The notes beneath the pieces were generated by a model, which was not told the DNA's origin, did not search any database, and saw only the letters and a program-made list of their open reading frames with translations. Below, in pieces: positions 54,686 to 63,710 of a DNA stretch of 64,000 nucleotides (the first letter of the stretch is position 1; each line of letters opens with the position of its first letter). This stretch comes from Shewanella jiangmenensis (GTDB lineage: Bacteria > Pseudomonadota > Gammaproteobacteria > Enterobacterales > Shewanellaceae): the NCBI RefSeq assembly GCF_018596335.1, contig NZ_JAHEPS010000004.1:124001-188000 (forward strand), written 5' to 3'. Made by a program: the position numbers and the translations under genes.

Positions 54686-55585
54686 TTAAACATAGTGATC
54701 GAGCAGCAGCACCATAAACAGCAGCATCAGGTGATAAATCGAAAACTTAAACACATCCATCGCCATGCCCGGGGTTTCATGGAATTTGAGCCGCCACGCC
54801 TTGTAGATGAACATCAGGCTCAGCGCCGTGGAGCCTATCAGGTACAAACCGCCGCTCATGCCCACCAATACCGGCAACAGACAAGCAAGACCAAGCAGCA
54901 GGGTGTATAAAAAAATACAGGTTTTGGTGAATTCCACCCCGTGGGTGACCGGCAGCATGGGGATGTTGACCTTGGCGTAGTCGGCGCGCCTGTGGATAGC
55001 CAGCGCCCAGAAGTGGGGCGGCGTCCAGGTAAAGATGATGATAACCAAAAGCAGCCCGTGACCGTGGAATTCGTTGGTGACCGCAGTCCAGCCAAGCAGC
55101 GGCGGCATGGCGCCTGCAAGGCCGCCAATCACGATATTCTGCGGCGTAGCACGCTTAAGATAGGCCGTGTACACCACGGCATAACCGAGCAGGCTCGCCA
55201 GGGTCAGCCAGGCGGTAAGCGGATTGACGGCAAGGTACAGCAGCACAAAGCCAAAGACCGAAAGCAGCGCGGCAAACACAATGGCATTGCCTACCGGCAC
55301 CTTACCCTTGGGCAGCGGTCGGTTATAAGTGCGGGCCATCAGGGCATCAATGCGCCGGTCTATCAGATGATTCATGGCTGCCGCCGCGCCCGCCATCATG
55401 CCGATACCGAGCATGCCGGCAATCAGCGGCTGCAGCGGCACCGCTCCCGGCAGCGCGAGACACATGCCAACCAATACGGTAAGCAGCATCAGCGCCACCA
55501 CCTTGGGTTTGGTCATTTCAAGATAGGCGCGCCAGTGACCCAGAGTGTGGTTGGAGACGGCAACGACAGAAAGCGATTTAGCCAT
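54686..55585 (-). CDS. ctaB: Protohaem IX farnesyltransferase (haem O synthase)
   Basis: From the ATG at 55585 (AAGGAG upstream) the protein has 299 residues, with eight or nine membrane helices, the prenyl-diphosphate motif [21 protein letters not shown], and [10 protein letters not shown] plus the second Asp-rich loop [16 protein letters not shown]. It converts haem B to haem O. The frame stays open 42 codons upstream but that part overlaps ctaA. The alternative gene name is cyoE. Confidence 0.94.
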   Translation of the reverse strand: MAKSLSVVAVSNHTLGHWRAYLEMTKPKVVALMLLTVLVGMCLALPGAVPLQPLIAGMLGIGMMAGAAAAMNHLIDRRIDALMARTYNRPLPKGKVPVGNAIVFAALLSVFGFVLLYLAVNPLTAWLTLASLLGYAVVYTAYLKRATPQNIVIGGLAGAMPPLLGWTAVTNEFHGHGLLLVIIIFTWTPPHFWALAIHRRADYAKVNIPMLPVTHGVEFTKTCIFLYTLLLGLACLLPVLVGMSGGLYLIGSTALSLMFIYKAWRLKFHETPGMAMDVFKFSIYHLMLLFMVLLLDHYV

Positions 55586-55601
55586 AAAAACTCCTTGTGA
55601 G

Positions 55602-56585
55602 TCAGAGCTTGCGCCAAAGGGCGTAGTTGATAAACACCAGGGTAACCAGCAGCAGCGCCGCCCCCAGGTTGTGTGCCACAGCAATGGCCAGCGGCAGGCC
55701 CAGGGCAACATTCGAGATCCCGAGGCTGATTTGCAGTGCCAGCAGCAGCCACAATACCCAGCCGGCCTTTTTCAGCTCCCGGCTGCGGGCGCTGCGTACC
55801 AGCCGAAACGCCAACAGGCCGACCACCACCGCGGTCAGCATGGCGCCGGCGCGGTGGGCAACATGTATGGTCATGCGGGCGTGATAATCGAGCACCCCGA
55901 ATTCGAAGCTTGGATGGGTGCCCTGAAACGGCGAAAAGGCATCGGCGAGGCGCAGATTGCTGTGCCAGTCGCCTTCACAAAAAGGCAATTCGGTGCAGGC
56001 CAGCGCCGCGTAGTTTGAAGAGGTCCAGCCGCCAAGCAGGATTTGCCCGACCAGTACCCCCAGGCAAAGCAGCGCCAGGCCACGGTAGGCGCGCATGGCG
56101 CCATCGCCGCCGGGAATACGAAAGCCGCTGGTACGCAAATACAGCAAGGTCAGCAGCGACAGCAGGGTAAAACCGCCAAGCAGGTGCGACATCACCACCA
56201 CAGGCATCAGCTTCATGGTCACGGTCCATGCCCCCAGCGCCCCCTGAAACAAGATGAGCACGAAGATGAACAGCGGCAGTTTACGCGGTGCTTCGCGGCT
56301 TTTAAGGCAGCTTATCAGGATGATAATGACCAGCAGCCCGAGCGTGCTGGCAATGTACCTGTGGATCATTTCAAGCCAGGCTTTTTGTGGCTCAACCGTG
56401 TGTCCGGGGAAGTGGGTCTCGACTTTGGCAAGCTCGTGCTCGGCGCTTGGCACCTTAAGATGGCCGTAGCAGCCGGGCCAGTCCGGGCAGCCAAGCCCCG
56501 CGTCCGACAGGCGGGTGTAGGCGCCCATCAGGATAACCATCAGGGTAAACACCAGCGTTAATTTCAAGAGGTTATTCAGTGTCAT
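55602..56585 (-). CDS. ctaA: Haem A synthase
   Basis: The 327-residue membrane protein has about eight helices and the family markers [41 protein letters not shown] and HVAHRAGAM, whose His residues bind haem. It oxidises haem O to haem A for CoxA. It shares TGATG with the upstream gene and lies 16 bases before ctaB. Confidence 0.94.
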   Translation of the reverse strand: MTLNNLLKLTLVFTLMVILMGAYTRLSDAGLGCPDWPGCYGHLKVPSAEHELAKVETHFPGHTVEPQKAWLEMIHRYIASTLGLLVIIILISCLKSREAPRKLPLFIFVLILFQGALGAWTVTMKLMPVVVMSHLLGGFTLLSLLTLLYLRTSGFRIPGGDGAMRAYRGLALLCLGVLVGQILLGGWTSSNYAALACTELPFCEGDWHSNLRLADAFSPFQGTHPSFEFGVLDYHARMTIHVAHRAGAMLTAVVVGLLAFRLVRSARSRELKKAGWVLWLLLALQISLGISNVALGLPLAIAVAHNLGAALLLVTLVFINYALWRKL

Positions 56586-57133
56586 CAGCCAACCCTCGAC
56601 AGCTTGAGCAGTTTGCGAAGGTCGGCCAGCAGCGCCTTGCCCTGACTAAGATTTGCCTCACGGCCGCTGACGCCGGGGTAGCTCATCACCAAGGTGCCCA
56701 TCGGGTCGGTGAGAATAAGCGCATCTTCATTCAAAAGCCCCGCCAGCGCGTTTGGCAATGCCGCGGTGGTAAAGTCGGTGCCGGTCAGCATCGTCTGGTC
56801 ACTGTCCGGGCTTAGCATCAGCATCAGGCTGACTCTTCCCTGCTCGGCACCAAGGGCGGTGTGGGCCTGCTTTAACATATAGAGCCGCTCCTGACAGGCG
56901 GCATGGCAGCTTTTTGGCATGCGATAGAGGATTTGCCAGCGCTGTGGCAGCGGATTGGCTATTCCCAGGCTTTGGTAGCTGGTGGCCTCAGCAAACAGGG
57001 TGCCCTGATTGGTTGCGCCTTCGCGGTACCAATGTTGGCTCAGCACCAATTTGGCCAGCAGCACAGGCACAATAAAGGCTGCCAGTAACAGTAGCAGTGG
57101 GCGCGCACTTCGGTTTACGGTGGGAGAGTTCAT
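56585..57133 (-). CDS. SCO-like thioredoxin-fold protein of the cox operon
   Basis: The 182-residue protein has a membrane anchor (about 12-33). The body has KSCHAACQERLYMLKQ, a CxxxC spacing as in SCO proteins, and ends with TDPMGTLVMSYPG and RKLLKLSRVG, features of a thioredoxin-like fold. The family is poorly named (cytochrome oxidase-associated transmembrane protein). The usual SCO His is not obvious. It lies between SURF1 and ctaA, so a part in CuA or disulfide handling is plausible. Confidence 0.75.
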   Translation of the reverse strand: MNSPTVNRSARPLLLLLAAFIVPVLLAKLVLSQHWYREGATNQGTLFAEATSYQSLGIANPLPQRWQILYRMPKSCHAACQERLYMLKQAHTALGAEQGRVSLMLMLSPDSDQTMLTGTDFTTAALPNALAGLLNEDALILTDPMGTLVMSYPGVSGREANLSQGKALLADLRKLLKLSRVG

Positions 57134-57180
57134 GACTGGCTCCTCTTTGGTTATGTTATTTTTTGCGTTACCAGCGCCGC

Positions 57181-57912
57181 TCAGGTTTGCCTGCGCCGGT
57201 TTTTAATCCCATAAATCAACATCAGTATCAAAAGTGCCGCCGCCAGCGAAAACCACTGGATGGCGTAGCCAAGGTGCTTTTCAACCGACATGTTGACCGG
57301 CATCCAGCGCCTTGGCAGGGCTGGCGTGGCCAGGGTGTCAGGCTGAAGGCCGATGTCGAGCAGTGTTAACTTCATCGCCTTTGCCAGCGCAGGCATGTCC
57401 AGTGCCTGTATCCGTGCAGGCTCGCCGGGCTCAAGATTAAGCCCCGCCGACATTGGGTTTATCGAGCGCCGATAGAGCCGGCCACGCAGCGTCAGCTCTC
57501 CTGTGGTGGCTTCAAGTCGCGGCAGCGCCCGCCTGTCTGAGCCTGCTTCGACAAACCCAAGCTCCACCGGCAGCAGCGCCTCAAACCCCGGAACCTGCAT
57601 AAACCGGTAGGCGAGGTAGCCCACCTTGCCGTCCAGCACCTGGTTATCGAGCAGCACAGTGGGCGTGCTCAGCAACTCGCCGGTTACTTCAAGCTTTGCG
57701 CCTTCAGCCTCGGCAAGTGGTCGGCTAATCAGGCTGTCCATATTGAGCGGCGTGGCCTGAAACCGGCTCTCTTGCTCGGCAAGCAGAGCCGCCTTTTCAT
57801 CGGCCCGCGACAGTTGCCAGAATCCCAACTTGACGAGCCCGCAAAACAACACCAGAGTGAACAGTATCAGCAACTTGCCGACCCAGGTCGGTCGTACACC
57901 CGGAGCATCCAT
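57181..57912 (-). CDS. SURF1-family oxidase assembly protein
   Basis: From the ATG at 57912 the product has 243 residues, with a helix near 10-30 (FTLVLFCGLVKLGFWQLSRADEK, the classic LGxWQxxR block) and one at the C-terminus (GYAIQWFSLAAALLILMLIYGIKN). SURF1 supports haem A insertion into CoxA. Its start codon overlaps the start codon of a divergent gene (CATG). A longer frame from 57969 is possible but would run through that gene. Confidence 0.9.
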   Translation of the reverse strand: MDAPGVRPTWVGKLLILFTLVLFCGLVKLGFWQLSRADEKAALLAEQESRFQATPLNMDSLISRPLAEAEGAKLEVTGELLSTPTVLLDNQVLDGKVGYLAYRFMQVPGFEALLPVELGFVEAGSDRRALPRLEATTGELTLRGRLYRRSINPMSAGLNLEPGEPARIQALDMPALAKAMKLTLLDIGLQPDTLATPALPRRWMPVNMSVEKHLGYAIQWFSLAAALLILMLIYGIKNRRRQT

Positions 57913-58126
57913 GGTCAGCCTGCTGTTCAAATCAGTACTGGTTCTGCTGCTGTTTTTCATCGTGTTCAACCTCGGCAGAGCGCTTTACATCATGGTCAAG
58001 GGCGACAGCCAGATCCCGATGAGCCGTTATCTGGGCAGGCGGGTTGCGCTATCCGCCCTGGTGGTGCTGCTGCTTTTGATTGCATTGGCGATGGGGTGGA
58101 TTACGCCCCATCACCGGCCTTACTGA
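57911..58126 (+). CDS. DUF2909-like twin-helix membrane protein, opposite strand inside the cox operon
   Basis: The ATG at 57911 (GGAG six bases upstream) gives 71 residues with two hydrophobic helices (MVSLLFKSVLVLLLFFIVFN and VALSALVVLLLLIALAMGW) separated by a polar hinge GDSQIPMSRYLGRR. This matches the twin transmembrane family found in cox loci of proteobacteria. It runs against the operon: its ATG overlaps the SURF1 ATG and its stop is one base from the coxC stop. Its function is unknown. Confidence 0.82.
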   Translation: MVSLLFKSVLVLLLFFIVFNLGRALYIMVKGDSQIPMSRYLGRRVALSALVVLLLLIALAMGWITPHHRPY

Positions 58127-58127
58127 G

Positions 58128-59003
58128 TTACAGCACGTACACAAACACAAACAGACACAGCCAGACCACGTCTACAAAGTGCCAGTACCAGCTACCGGCC
58201 TGAAACGCGAAGTGGTTGTCGATGCTGAAATGCCCCTTAAGCACCCGGAAAAACAGCACTATCAGAAAGATAGAGCCGAGGGTGACATGCAGGCCGTGAA
58301 AACCTGTCAGCAAAAAGAAGGTGTTGCCATAAACGCCGGACGCCAGTGTCAGCCCCATTTCGGTATAGGCGTGGATATATTCTTCTGCCTGCAGCCCAAG
58401 GAAACTTAGCCCCAGTAGGATGGTGACACCCAGCCACAGTTTCAGTGCGCCGCGATTGCCCTTTTCCAGCGCCAGGTGGGCAAAGTGCAGCGTGAATGAG
58501 GACGTCAGCAGCAGTATGGTGTTGATAAGTGGCAAGCCGTACCAGCCCATTGCCTGGGTCTTGGTGCCGTCCGGCGTGGTTTCCAGTGGCCAGATGGCTT
58601 CAAAGGTCGGCCACAGCACTTCGTGGGTCATGGCGTTGTTGGAGGCGCCGCCAAGCCAGGGTACGGCGACCATGCGGGCGTAAAACAAAGCGCCGAAGAA
58701 GGCAGCAAAAAACATCACTTCGGAGAAGATGAACCAGCTCATGCCCTGACGGAAAGAGCGGTCCATCTGGCTCGAATACAGCCCCGACATCGACTCGTCG
58801 ATGACGTTTCTGAACCAGCCAACCAGCATAAACAGAATAACGGCAATACCGGCGAGCAGAATGTAGCCCGCGCCGCTGCCGCCGGATTTCATTTGATGGA
58901 CAAAGTTGCCCGCGCCATAGGCAATCAAAAACAACCCGATGGCACCCATGATTGGCCAGCCGCTCTGGCTTGGCACGTAGTAATTTTGATGTTTGCTTGT
59001 CAT
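58128..59003 (-). CDS. coxC: Cytochrome c oxidase subunit III
   Basis: The 291-residue protein has seven helices and family blocks RQGMSWFIFSEVMFFAAFFGALFYAR, HFAHLALEKGNRG and FHGLHVTLGSIFL, which hold the conserved Glu and His of subunit III. It stabilises the oxidase core. Its start overlaps the cox11 stop (ATGA). Confidence 0.95.
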   Translation of the reverse strand: MTSKHQNYYVPSQSGWPIMGAIGLFLIAYGAGNFVHQMKSGGSGAGYILLAGIAVILFMLVGWFRNVIDESMSGLYSSQMDRSFRQGMSWFIFSEVMFFAAFFGALFYARMVAVPWLGGASNNAMTHEVLWPTFEAIWPLETTPDGTKTQAMGWYGLPLINTILLLTSSFTLHFAHLALEKGNRGALKLWLGVTILLGLSFLGLQAEEYIHAYTEMGLTLASGVYGNTFFLLTGFHGLHVTLGSIFLIVLFFRVLKGHFSIDNHFAFQAGSWYWHFVDVVWLCLFVFVYVL

Positions 59004-59566
59004 TTTGCGGCTCCTGCCTGAATGGCACCGCCCAGACTCTTGTCGGTGATGTCATACAGGGTGTAAGAGAGGGTCAGGGTTCCGATGGATGCCGGCAAAT
59101 CCGGATCGACAAAGAAAATCAGCGGCAACGACGCGCTGTCCTGACCTGCCAGTACCTGTTGGTTAAAGCAAAAACACTCGGTTTTGTTGAAGTAAGCGGC
59201 GCCTTGGCCTGGCGATACCGAGGGTATCGCCTGACCGACAATGCGCTTGGCTGAGTGGTTGGTGGCGCGAAACTCGGTGCGAACCAATTGCCCCGGATGC
59301 ACCTGCATGCGTTTCACCACAGGGCCAAATTCCCACGGCATACCCGGCTGCACCTGGGCGATAAATTCCACTTCCACGGTGCGGGCCTCATCCACTTCGA
59401 CCTTGCTGTAGCTCGCCGCCTCTGAGCGGGTCTTGCCATTGATGCCAAGTTTCTCGCACAGCACGTCATACAAGGGCACCAAGGCAAAGCCAAAGCCGAA
59501 CATGGCCACGCAGCCAAGGCCAAGGCCGATTATCAGCTTGCGATGAGACACGCCGGGCGCAGCCAT
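59000..59566 (-). CDS. ctaG: Cytochrome c oxidase assembly protein Cox11/CtaG
   Basis: The 188-residue protein has one N-terminal membrane helix (about 10-32) and a periplasmic immunoglobulin-like domain with FNKTECFCFNQQVL, the CFCF copper site. It inserts CuB into subunit I. It begins right after the coxA stop. Confidence 0.95.
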   Translation of the reverse strand: MAAPGVSHRKLIIGLGLGCVAMFGFGFALVPLYDVLCEKLGINGKTRSEAASYSKVEVDEARTVEVEFIAQVQPGMPWEFGPVVKRMQVHPGQLVRTEFRATNHSAKRIVGQAIPSVSPGQGAAYFNKTECFCFNQQVLAGQDSASLPLIFFVDPDLPASIGTLTLSYTLYDITDKSLGGAIQAGAAK

Positions 59567-61162
59567 TTACTTCACCTCGGGCGGTGTGGTGAACGAGTGG
59601 TATGGCGCCGGGCTTGGCAGCGTCCACTCAAGCCCCTCGGCGCCTTCCCAGGGTTTGGCCGGTGCCTTGGCGCCGCCGCGGATGCACTTGATGACCACAG
59701 CAAGGAAAATCAGCTGCGACAACCCAAAAGCAAAGCCGCCGATGGAGACTATCTGATTAACGTCGGCAAACTGCACCGCGTAATCGGGAATGCGCCGAGG
59801 CATGCCCGCCAGCCCCAGAAAGTGCATGGGGAAAAACAGCACGTTGACCGAAATCACCGAGCACCAGAAATGCAGCTTGCCGAGTTTCTCGTCGTACATG
59901 TGGCCGGTCCACTTTGGCAGCCAATAGTAGGCCGCGCCCATAATCGAGAAAATCGCGCCGGTCACCAGCACATAGTGGAAGTGAGCCACCACGAAGTAGG
60001 TGTCGTGATACTGGAAATCCACCGGGGTAATCGCCAGCATCAGCCCTGAAAAACCGCCTATGGTGAACAGAATAATAAAGGCCACCGCAAACAACATCGG
60101 GGTTTCAAAGGTCATGGAGCCGCGCCACATGGTGGCAACCCAGTTAAACACCTTCACGCCGGTCGGCACCGCAATCAGCATGGTGCAGTACATGAAAAAC
60201 AGCTCGGCAAATACCGGCATACCGGTAGTGAACATGTGGTGCGCCCACACCAGGAACGACAGAATTGCGATACTGGCGGTGGCGTACACCATGGAGGCAT
60301 AACCAAACAGGGGCTTGCGGGCAAAGGCCGGTACTATGGCTGAGATGATCCCGAACGATGGCAGGATCATGATGTACACCTCGGGGTGACCGAAGAACCA
60401 GAAAATATGCTGGAACATCACAGGATCGCCGCCACCGGCCGCATCAAAGAAGCTGGTGCCGAAGTACTTGTCGGTGAGCACCATGGTCACAGTGCCCGCC
60501 AGCACAGGCATTACCGCAATCAGCAGGAAGGCAGTGATAAGCCAGGTCCAGACGAACAGCGGCAGTTTCATCCAGGTCATGCCCGGCGCCCGCAGGTTGA
60601 CTATGGTCACTATCACGTTGATAGCGCCCATGATGGAGCTCATCCCCATGATGTGCACCGAAAACACGAACAGCGCTGTGCTGTCGGGGCTGTAGGTGGT
60701 CGACAGCGGGGCGTAGAAAGTCCAGCCAAAGTTGGGTGCGCCGCCTTCCATAAACAGCGAGCTGAGCAGAATGAGGAAGGCAAAGGGCAAAATCCAGAAG
60801 CTCCAGTTGTTCATCCGTGGCAGCGCCATATCCGGCGCGCCAATCATCATGGGGATCAGCCAGTTGGCGAGCCCGGTGAAGGCTGGCATCACGGCGCCGA
60901 ACACCATGACCAGGCCATGAACAGTGGTCATCTGGTTGAAAAAGTTGGGTTCAACCAGTTGCAGACCCGGCTGGAACAACTCGGCGCGGATGACCATGGC
61001 CATGGCGCCGCCGATAAGAAACATGATGAAGCTGAACCACAAATACAGGGTGCCTATGTCTTTGTGGTTGGTGGTCAGCACCCAGCGCATGATGCCTTTG
61101 GCAGGGCCGTGGTGATGGTCATCATGGGCATCGTGATGGGTATCGTGGGTTGTGGTCGTCAT
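59567..61162 (-). CDS. coxA: Cytochrome c oxidase subunit I (aa3/caa3 type)
   Basis: From the ATG at 61162 (GGGGAAAG upstream) the product has 531 residues and twelve helices. TTVHGLVMVFGAVMPAF holds a haem a His, WFFGHPEVYIMILPSFG holds the CuB-His-Tyr pair, and HDTYFVVAHFHYVLVTGA holds the a3 and a haem ligands. The N-terminus has a His-rich stretch (HDTHHDAHDDHHH). It carries out O2 reduction and proton pumping. It is 10 bases after coxB. Confidence 0.96.
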   Translation of the reverse strand: MTTTTHDTHHDAHDDHHHGPAKGIMRWVLTTNHKDIGTLYLWFSFIMFLIGGAMAMVIRAELFQPGLQLVEPNFFNQMTTVHGLVMVFGAVMPAFTGLANWLIPMMIGAPDMALPRMNNWSFWILPFAFLILLSSLFMEGGAPNFGWTFYAPLSTTYSPDSTALFVFSVHIMGMSSIMGAINVIVTIVNLRAPGMTWMKLPLFVWTWLITAFLLIAVMPVLAGTVTMVLTDKYFGTSFFDAAGGGDPVMFQHIFWFFGHPEVYIMILPSFGIISAIVPAFARKPLFGYASMVYATASIAILSFLVWAHHMFTTGMPVFAELFFMYCTMLIAVPTGVKVFNWVATMWRGSMTFETPMLFAVAFIILFTIGGFSGLMLAITPVDFQYHDTYFVVAHFHYVLVTGAIFSIMGAAYYWLPKWTGHMYDEKLGKLHFWCSVISVNVLFFPMHFLGLAGMPRRIPDYAVQFADVNQIVSIGGFAFGLSQLIFLAVVIKCIRGGAKAPAKPWEGAEGLEWTLPSPAPYHSFTTPPEVK

Positions 61163-61172
61163 TGTCTTTCCC

Positions 61173-62777
61173 CTACTTGCCATGATTGTTAACGTCGGCG
61201 GCCTGTACCATGTCGCCGGTGTTGTTATCCCAGGCGTTGCGCTCATAGGTCACCACGGCGGCAATATCCGCCGCAGAAAGCTGACCGACAAAGGCCTGCA
61301 TTGCCGTTCCCGCCTTGCCGTGAAGCACAATTTCAAGGTGGTTGGCGACAGGCCCGGTGGCGATGGCACTGCCTTTTAGGGCGGGGAAGGCTCCCGGCAG
61401 TCCTGCACCATTTGGCTGGTGGCAGGCAACGCAGGCAGTCATGTACACCTGCTCACCCCGAGCCATCAGCGCGTCCATTGACATGGGCTCGTTGCTCGCA
61501 GAGTCAGCGCCTGCACTGGCGGCTGCAGGGGCGCTCGCCTGAGGCTCGCCGGAAGCAGCTGGCGTTTCTGTGGCAGGTGTTGCTGTAGCAGTTGCTTCTG
61601 TGGCTATTGTTTCTGGGGCTGGAGTGACAGCCCCTTGGGTGGAGGACGTCGCGCCGCCATTACTGTGGTCGTTCACATCACTCGCCTGCACCACATCGCC
61701 GGTATTGTTATCCCAGGCGTTGCGCTCGTAGGTCACCACGGCGGCAATATCCTGTGCCGACAGCTGTTTGCCAAAGGCTTGCATCGCGGTACCTGCTTTG
61801 CCGTTAATCACAATCTCAAGGTGACTGGCAATTGGGCCGGTGGCAATCGCGCTGCCTTTAAGTGCCGGGAACACGCCCGGCAAACCGGCACCGTTTGGCT
61901 GGTGACAGGCAGCGCAGGCAGCGATATAGACCTTTTCGCCCTGAGCCATCAGCTCATCCTTAGACAGGGTTTGGCTAAGGGCGGCCTTGGCGGCGGCCGC
62001 TTGCTGACTGGCTTGCTCTTTCTGGTCGGCAACCCAGGCGTCAAATTCGGCCTCTGGCAGTACCTGCACCACAATTGGCATAAAGCCATGGTCTTTGCCG
62101 CAAAGCTCGGCGCATTGGCCGCGGTAAATGCCGGGCTCGTCAATGCGCGTCCAGGCTTCGTTGATAAAGCCCGGGTTGGCATCCTTTTTCACCGCAAACG
62201 CCGGCACCCACCAAGAGTGAATGACATCATCCGAGGTCATTAAAAAACGCACCTTGCGATTGGTCGGCAGCACCAGCGGTTTATCGACCTCCAGCAGGTA
62301 GTGCTCGCCCTTGGCTTCAGCGCCTTCAATCTGTGCCCGGGGCGTAGCAAGGATGCTGTAATAGCCAAAGTCGTGATCGAAATAGTCATAGCGCCACTTC
62401 CACTGCGAGCCAGTGACTTTAATGGTCAGCTCGGCATTGGATGGGTCTTCCATGGCTATCAGGGTTTGAGTGGCCGGAATGGCCATCCCCACCAGGATGA
62501 GAAAGGGCAGCAAGGTCCAGGCAATTTCGACCTTGGTACTTTCATGGAATTGGGCGGCGACAGCCCCTTTGGATTTGCGGTGGTTTATCATGGCGTAAAT
62601 CATGGCGCCAAAAACCACCACGCCGATGGCGCAGCAGATGTAAAGGATGGTCATGTGCAGGCCGTAGACCTTGCCACTGATTTCCGTTACGCCTTGCGTC
62701 ATATTGAGCGGCATGTCAGCCGCGACGATGGGCGGTGCCAAAAAGGCAGCCGCAAGACAATACAGCCATTGCTTCAC
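61173..62777 (-). CDS. coxB: Cytochrome c oxidase subunit II with two C-terminal cytochrome c domains
   Basis: The 534-residue protein starts with GTG (GGAG nine bases upstream). It has a signal peptide, two membrane helices, a cupredoxin domain with DDVIHSWWVPAF and GQCAELCGKDHGFM (CuA ligands), then two cytochrome c modules, CAACHQPNGAGLPG and CVACHQPNGAGLPG, joined by an Ala/Thr/Pro/Ser linker of about 60 residues. This makes it a caa3-type oxidase that carries two covalent haems c. The two modules are very alike in DNA as well, pointing to a recent internal duplication or gene conversion. Confidence 0.95.
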   Translation of the reverse strand: MKQWLYCLAAAFLAPPIVAADMPLNMTQGVTEISGKVYGLHMTILYICCAIGVVVFGAMIYAMINHRKSKGAVAAQFHESTKVEIAWTLLPFLILVGMAIPATQTLIAMEDPSNAELTIKVTGSQWKWRYDYFDHDFGYYSILATPRAQIEGAEAKGEHYLLEVDKPLVLPTNRKVRFLMTSDDVIHSWWVPAFAVKKDANPGFINEAWTRIDEPGIYRGQCAELCGKDHGFMPIVVQVLPEAEFDAWVADQKEQASQQAAAAKAALSQTLSKDELMAQGEKVYIAACAACHQPNGAGLPGVFPALKGSAIATGPIASHLEIVINGKAGTAMQAFGKQLSAQDIAAVVTYERNAWDNNTGDVVQASDVNDHSNGGATSSTQGAVTPAPETIATEATATATPATETPAASGEPQASAPAAASAGADSASNEPMSMDALMARGEQVYMTACVACHQPNGAGLPGAFPALKGSAIATGPVANHLEIVLHGKAGTAMQAFVGQLSAADIAAVVTYERNAWDNNTGDMVQAADVNNHGK

Positions 62778-63165
62778 AAGACATCTCCTCTGTCAATTGC
62801 ATCAAGCAACTACAAAGAAGAGTCACACAGTAAGTCTCTGCTCTATGCAAACTCTTCAGTTCCCACAAAAAGCAACGATGACTTCAAAGTGCGGCGGCGG
62901 TTTGCTTGTTGATTAGGTTGTTACAGCTCTCATAACCACGCTTGCACCTACTGCTGAATATATCGGTCAAATCCGCATTACCGGCGCACGGTATTGGTAA
63001 TGCGACGACGTAATCGTCCAGATATAACAAACGAATCGTTGTTAGCCTGAACTACATTACTTGCAGATTAAATATTGATCAAGATCACTTTCTTTTCTAA
63101 TTATCTGAAAGATTTATTGAAAAAAGTCTGAAAGATTGAATGGGAAAAGACCGAAAGGCTGACAG
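62778..63165. other. cox operon upstream region
   Basis: These 388 bases between coxB and the sulA terminator hold no gene I can support. They must contain the cox promoter. They hold an FNR/CRP-like site (63075-63088) and three imperfect 23-base repeats (63104-63172). Confidence 0.6.
63075..63088. promoter_or_regulatory. FNR/CRP-like binding site upstream of the cox operon
   Basis: TTGATCAAGATCAC matches nine of ten defined bases of the FNR/EtrA consensus TTGAT-N4-ATCAA. Read on the other strand as GTGAtcttgaTCAA it also resembles a CRP site. It lies about 300 bases upstream of coxB. Redox or CRP control of an aerobic oxidase would make sense. Confidence 0.5.
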
Positions 63166-63172
63166 AAAAAAG
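63104..63172. repeat. Three imperfect tandem repeats of about 23 bp
   Basis: Units at 63104-63126, 63127-63150 and 63151-63172 share the pattern (T/C)C(T)GAAAG(A/G)(T/C)T followed by GAAAAAAG or GGAAAAGA. The first two are the closest. The last overlaps the T-tract of the sulA terminator. Confidence 0.6.
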
Positions 63173-63187
63173 CCCCGAAACCGGGGC
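63166..63187 (-). terminator. Intrinsic terminator of lexA-sulA
   Basis: GCCCCG / CGGGGC stem around AAAC, followed by TTTTTT on the minus strand, 19 bases past the sulA stop. Confidence 0.85.
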
Positions 63188-63206
63188 CAAAGGGGATGAG
63201 CAAAAA

Positions 63207-63710
63207 TCAGTGGATGTGCGAACCTGCGCGAAAGGCGCCCGGGTAGTGGGCTCTGGCATTGAAATGGCCACAAAGTGAGTGAGCATTTACATTTTCGAAA
63301 ATCACCCCGAGGGCAACGGCATTGCGAGCTACCAGTTCGAGGCGACGTTTGTCGCGCATATCCAGGGTGCTGGTCCAGCACAATACTGCGCTGGAGGTGC
63401 CGTTGGTCAGTGCCTGCTCCATGGCCCACAGGGTCTCAACTTCGTCTTTGGCATGTACCAGAAGCACCCGGTCCATACGCACACCGGCTTGGGCCAGCAT
63501 GGCCTTAAGGCCGATATTGGGTGGGCTGATAAGCACAATCCAGCGGCCTTCCAGGCTCAGGCGTGCCAGCTCTGGCGCCAGCTTTGTCAGTTCGTCACGC
63601 CCTTTTGAGCAGGTGGATTGGGTCAACACCTGAGTCGCGGCTGCCTTGCCGGCGGCGTTTTCGGTCCACAGCCCCGGATGGCGGGGAGCATTTCCGATGA
63701 GCTTGTTCAT
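63207..63710 (-). CDS. sulA: SOS cell division inhibitor SulA
   Basis: The 167-residue protein has the SulA/RecA-like fold pattern: [59 protein letters not shown] and [11 protein letters not shown]. It blocks FtsZ assembly after DNA damage. Its ATG overlaps the lexA stop by four bases (ATGA), so both are made from one SOS transcript, as in Pseudomonas and Shewanella rather than E. coli. Confidence 0.9.
   Translation of the reverse strand: MNKLIGNAPRHPGLWTENAAGKAAATQVLTQSTCSKGRDELTKLAPELARLSLEGRWIVLISPPNIGLKAMLAQAGVRMDRVLLVHAKDEVETLWAMEQALTNGTSSAVLCWTSTLDMRDKRRLELVARNAVALGVIFENVNAHSLCGHFNARAHYPGAFRAGSHIH

Noticed and set aside
60386..61192. His-rich + strand frame of 268 codons opposite coxA
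   Set aside because: It is the shadow of the coxA membrane helices and His-rich start; its makeup is not protein-like and no start signal is seen.
63097..63429. Minus frame of 110 codons over the sulA end and terminator
   Set aside because: It runs through the terminator and repeats and is an out-of-frame shadow of sulA.
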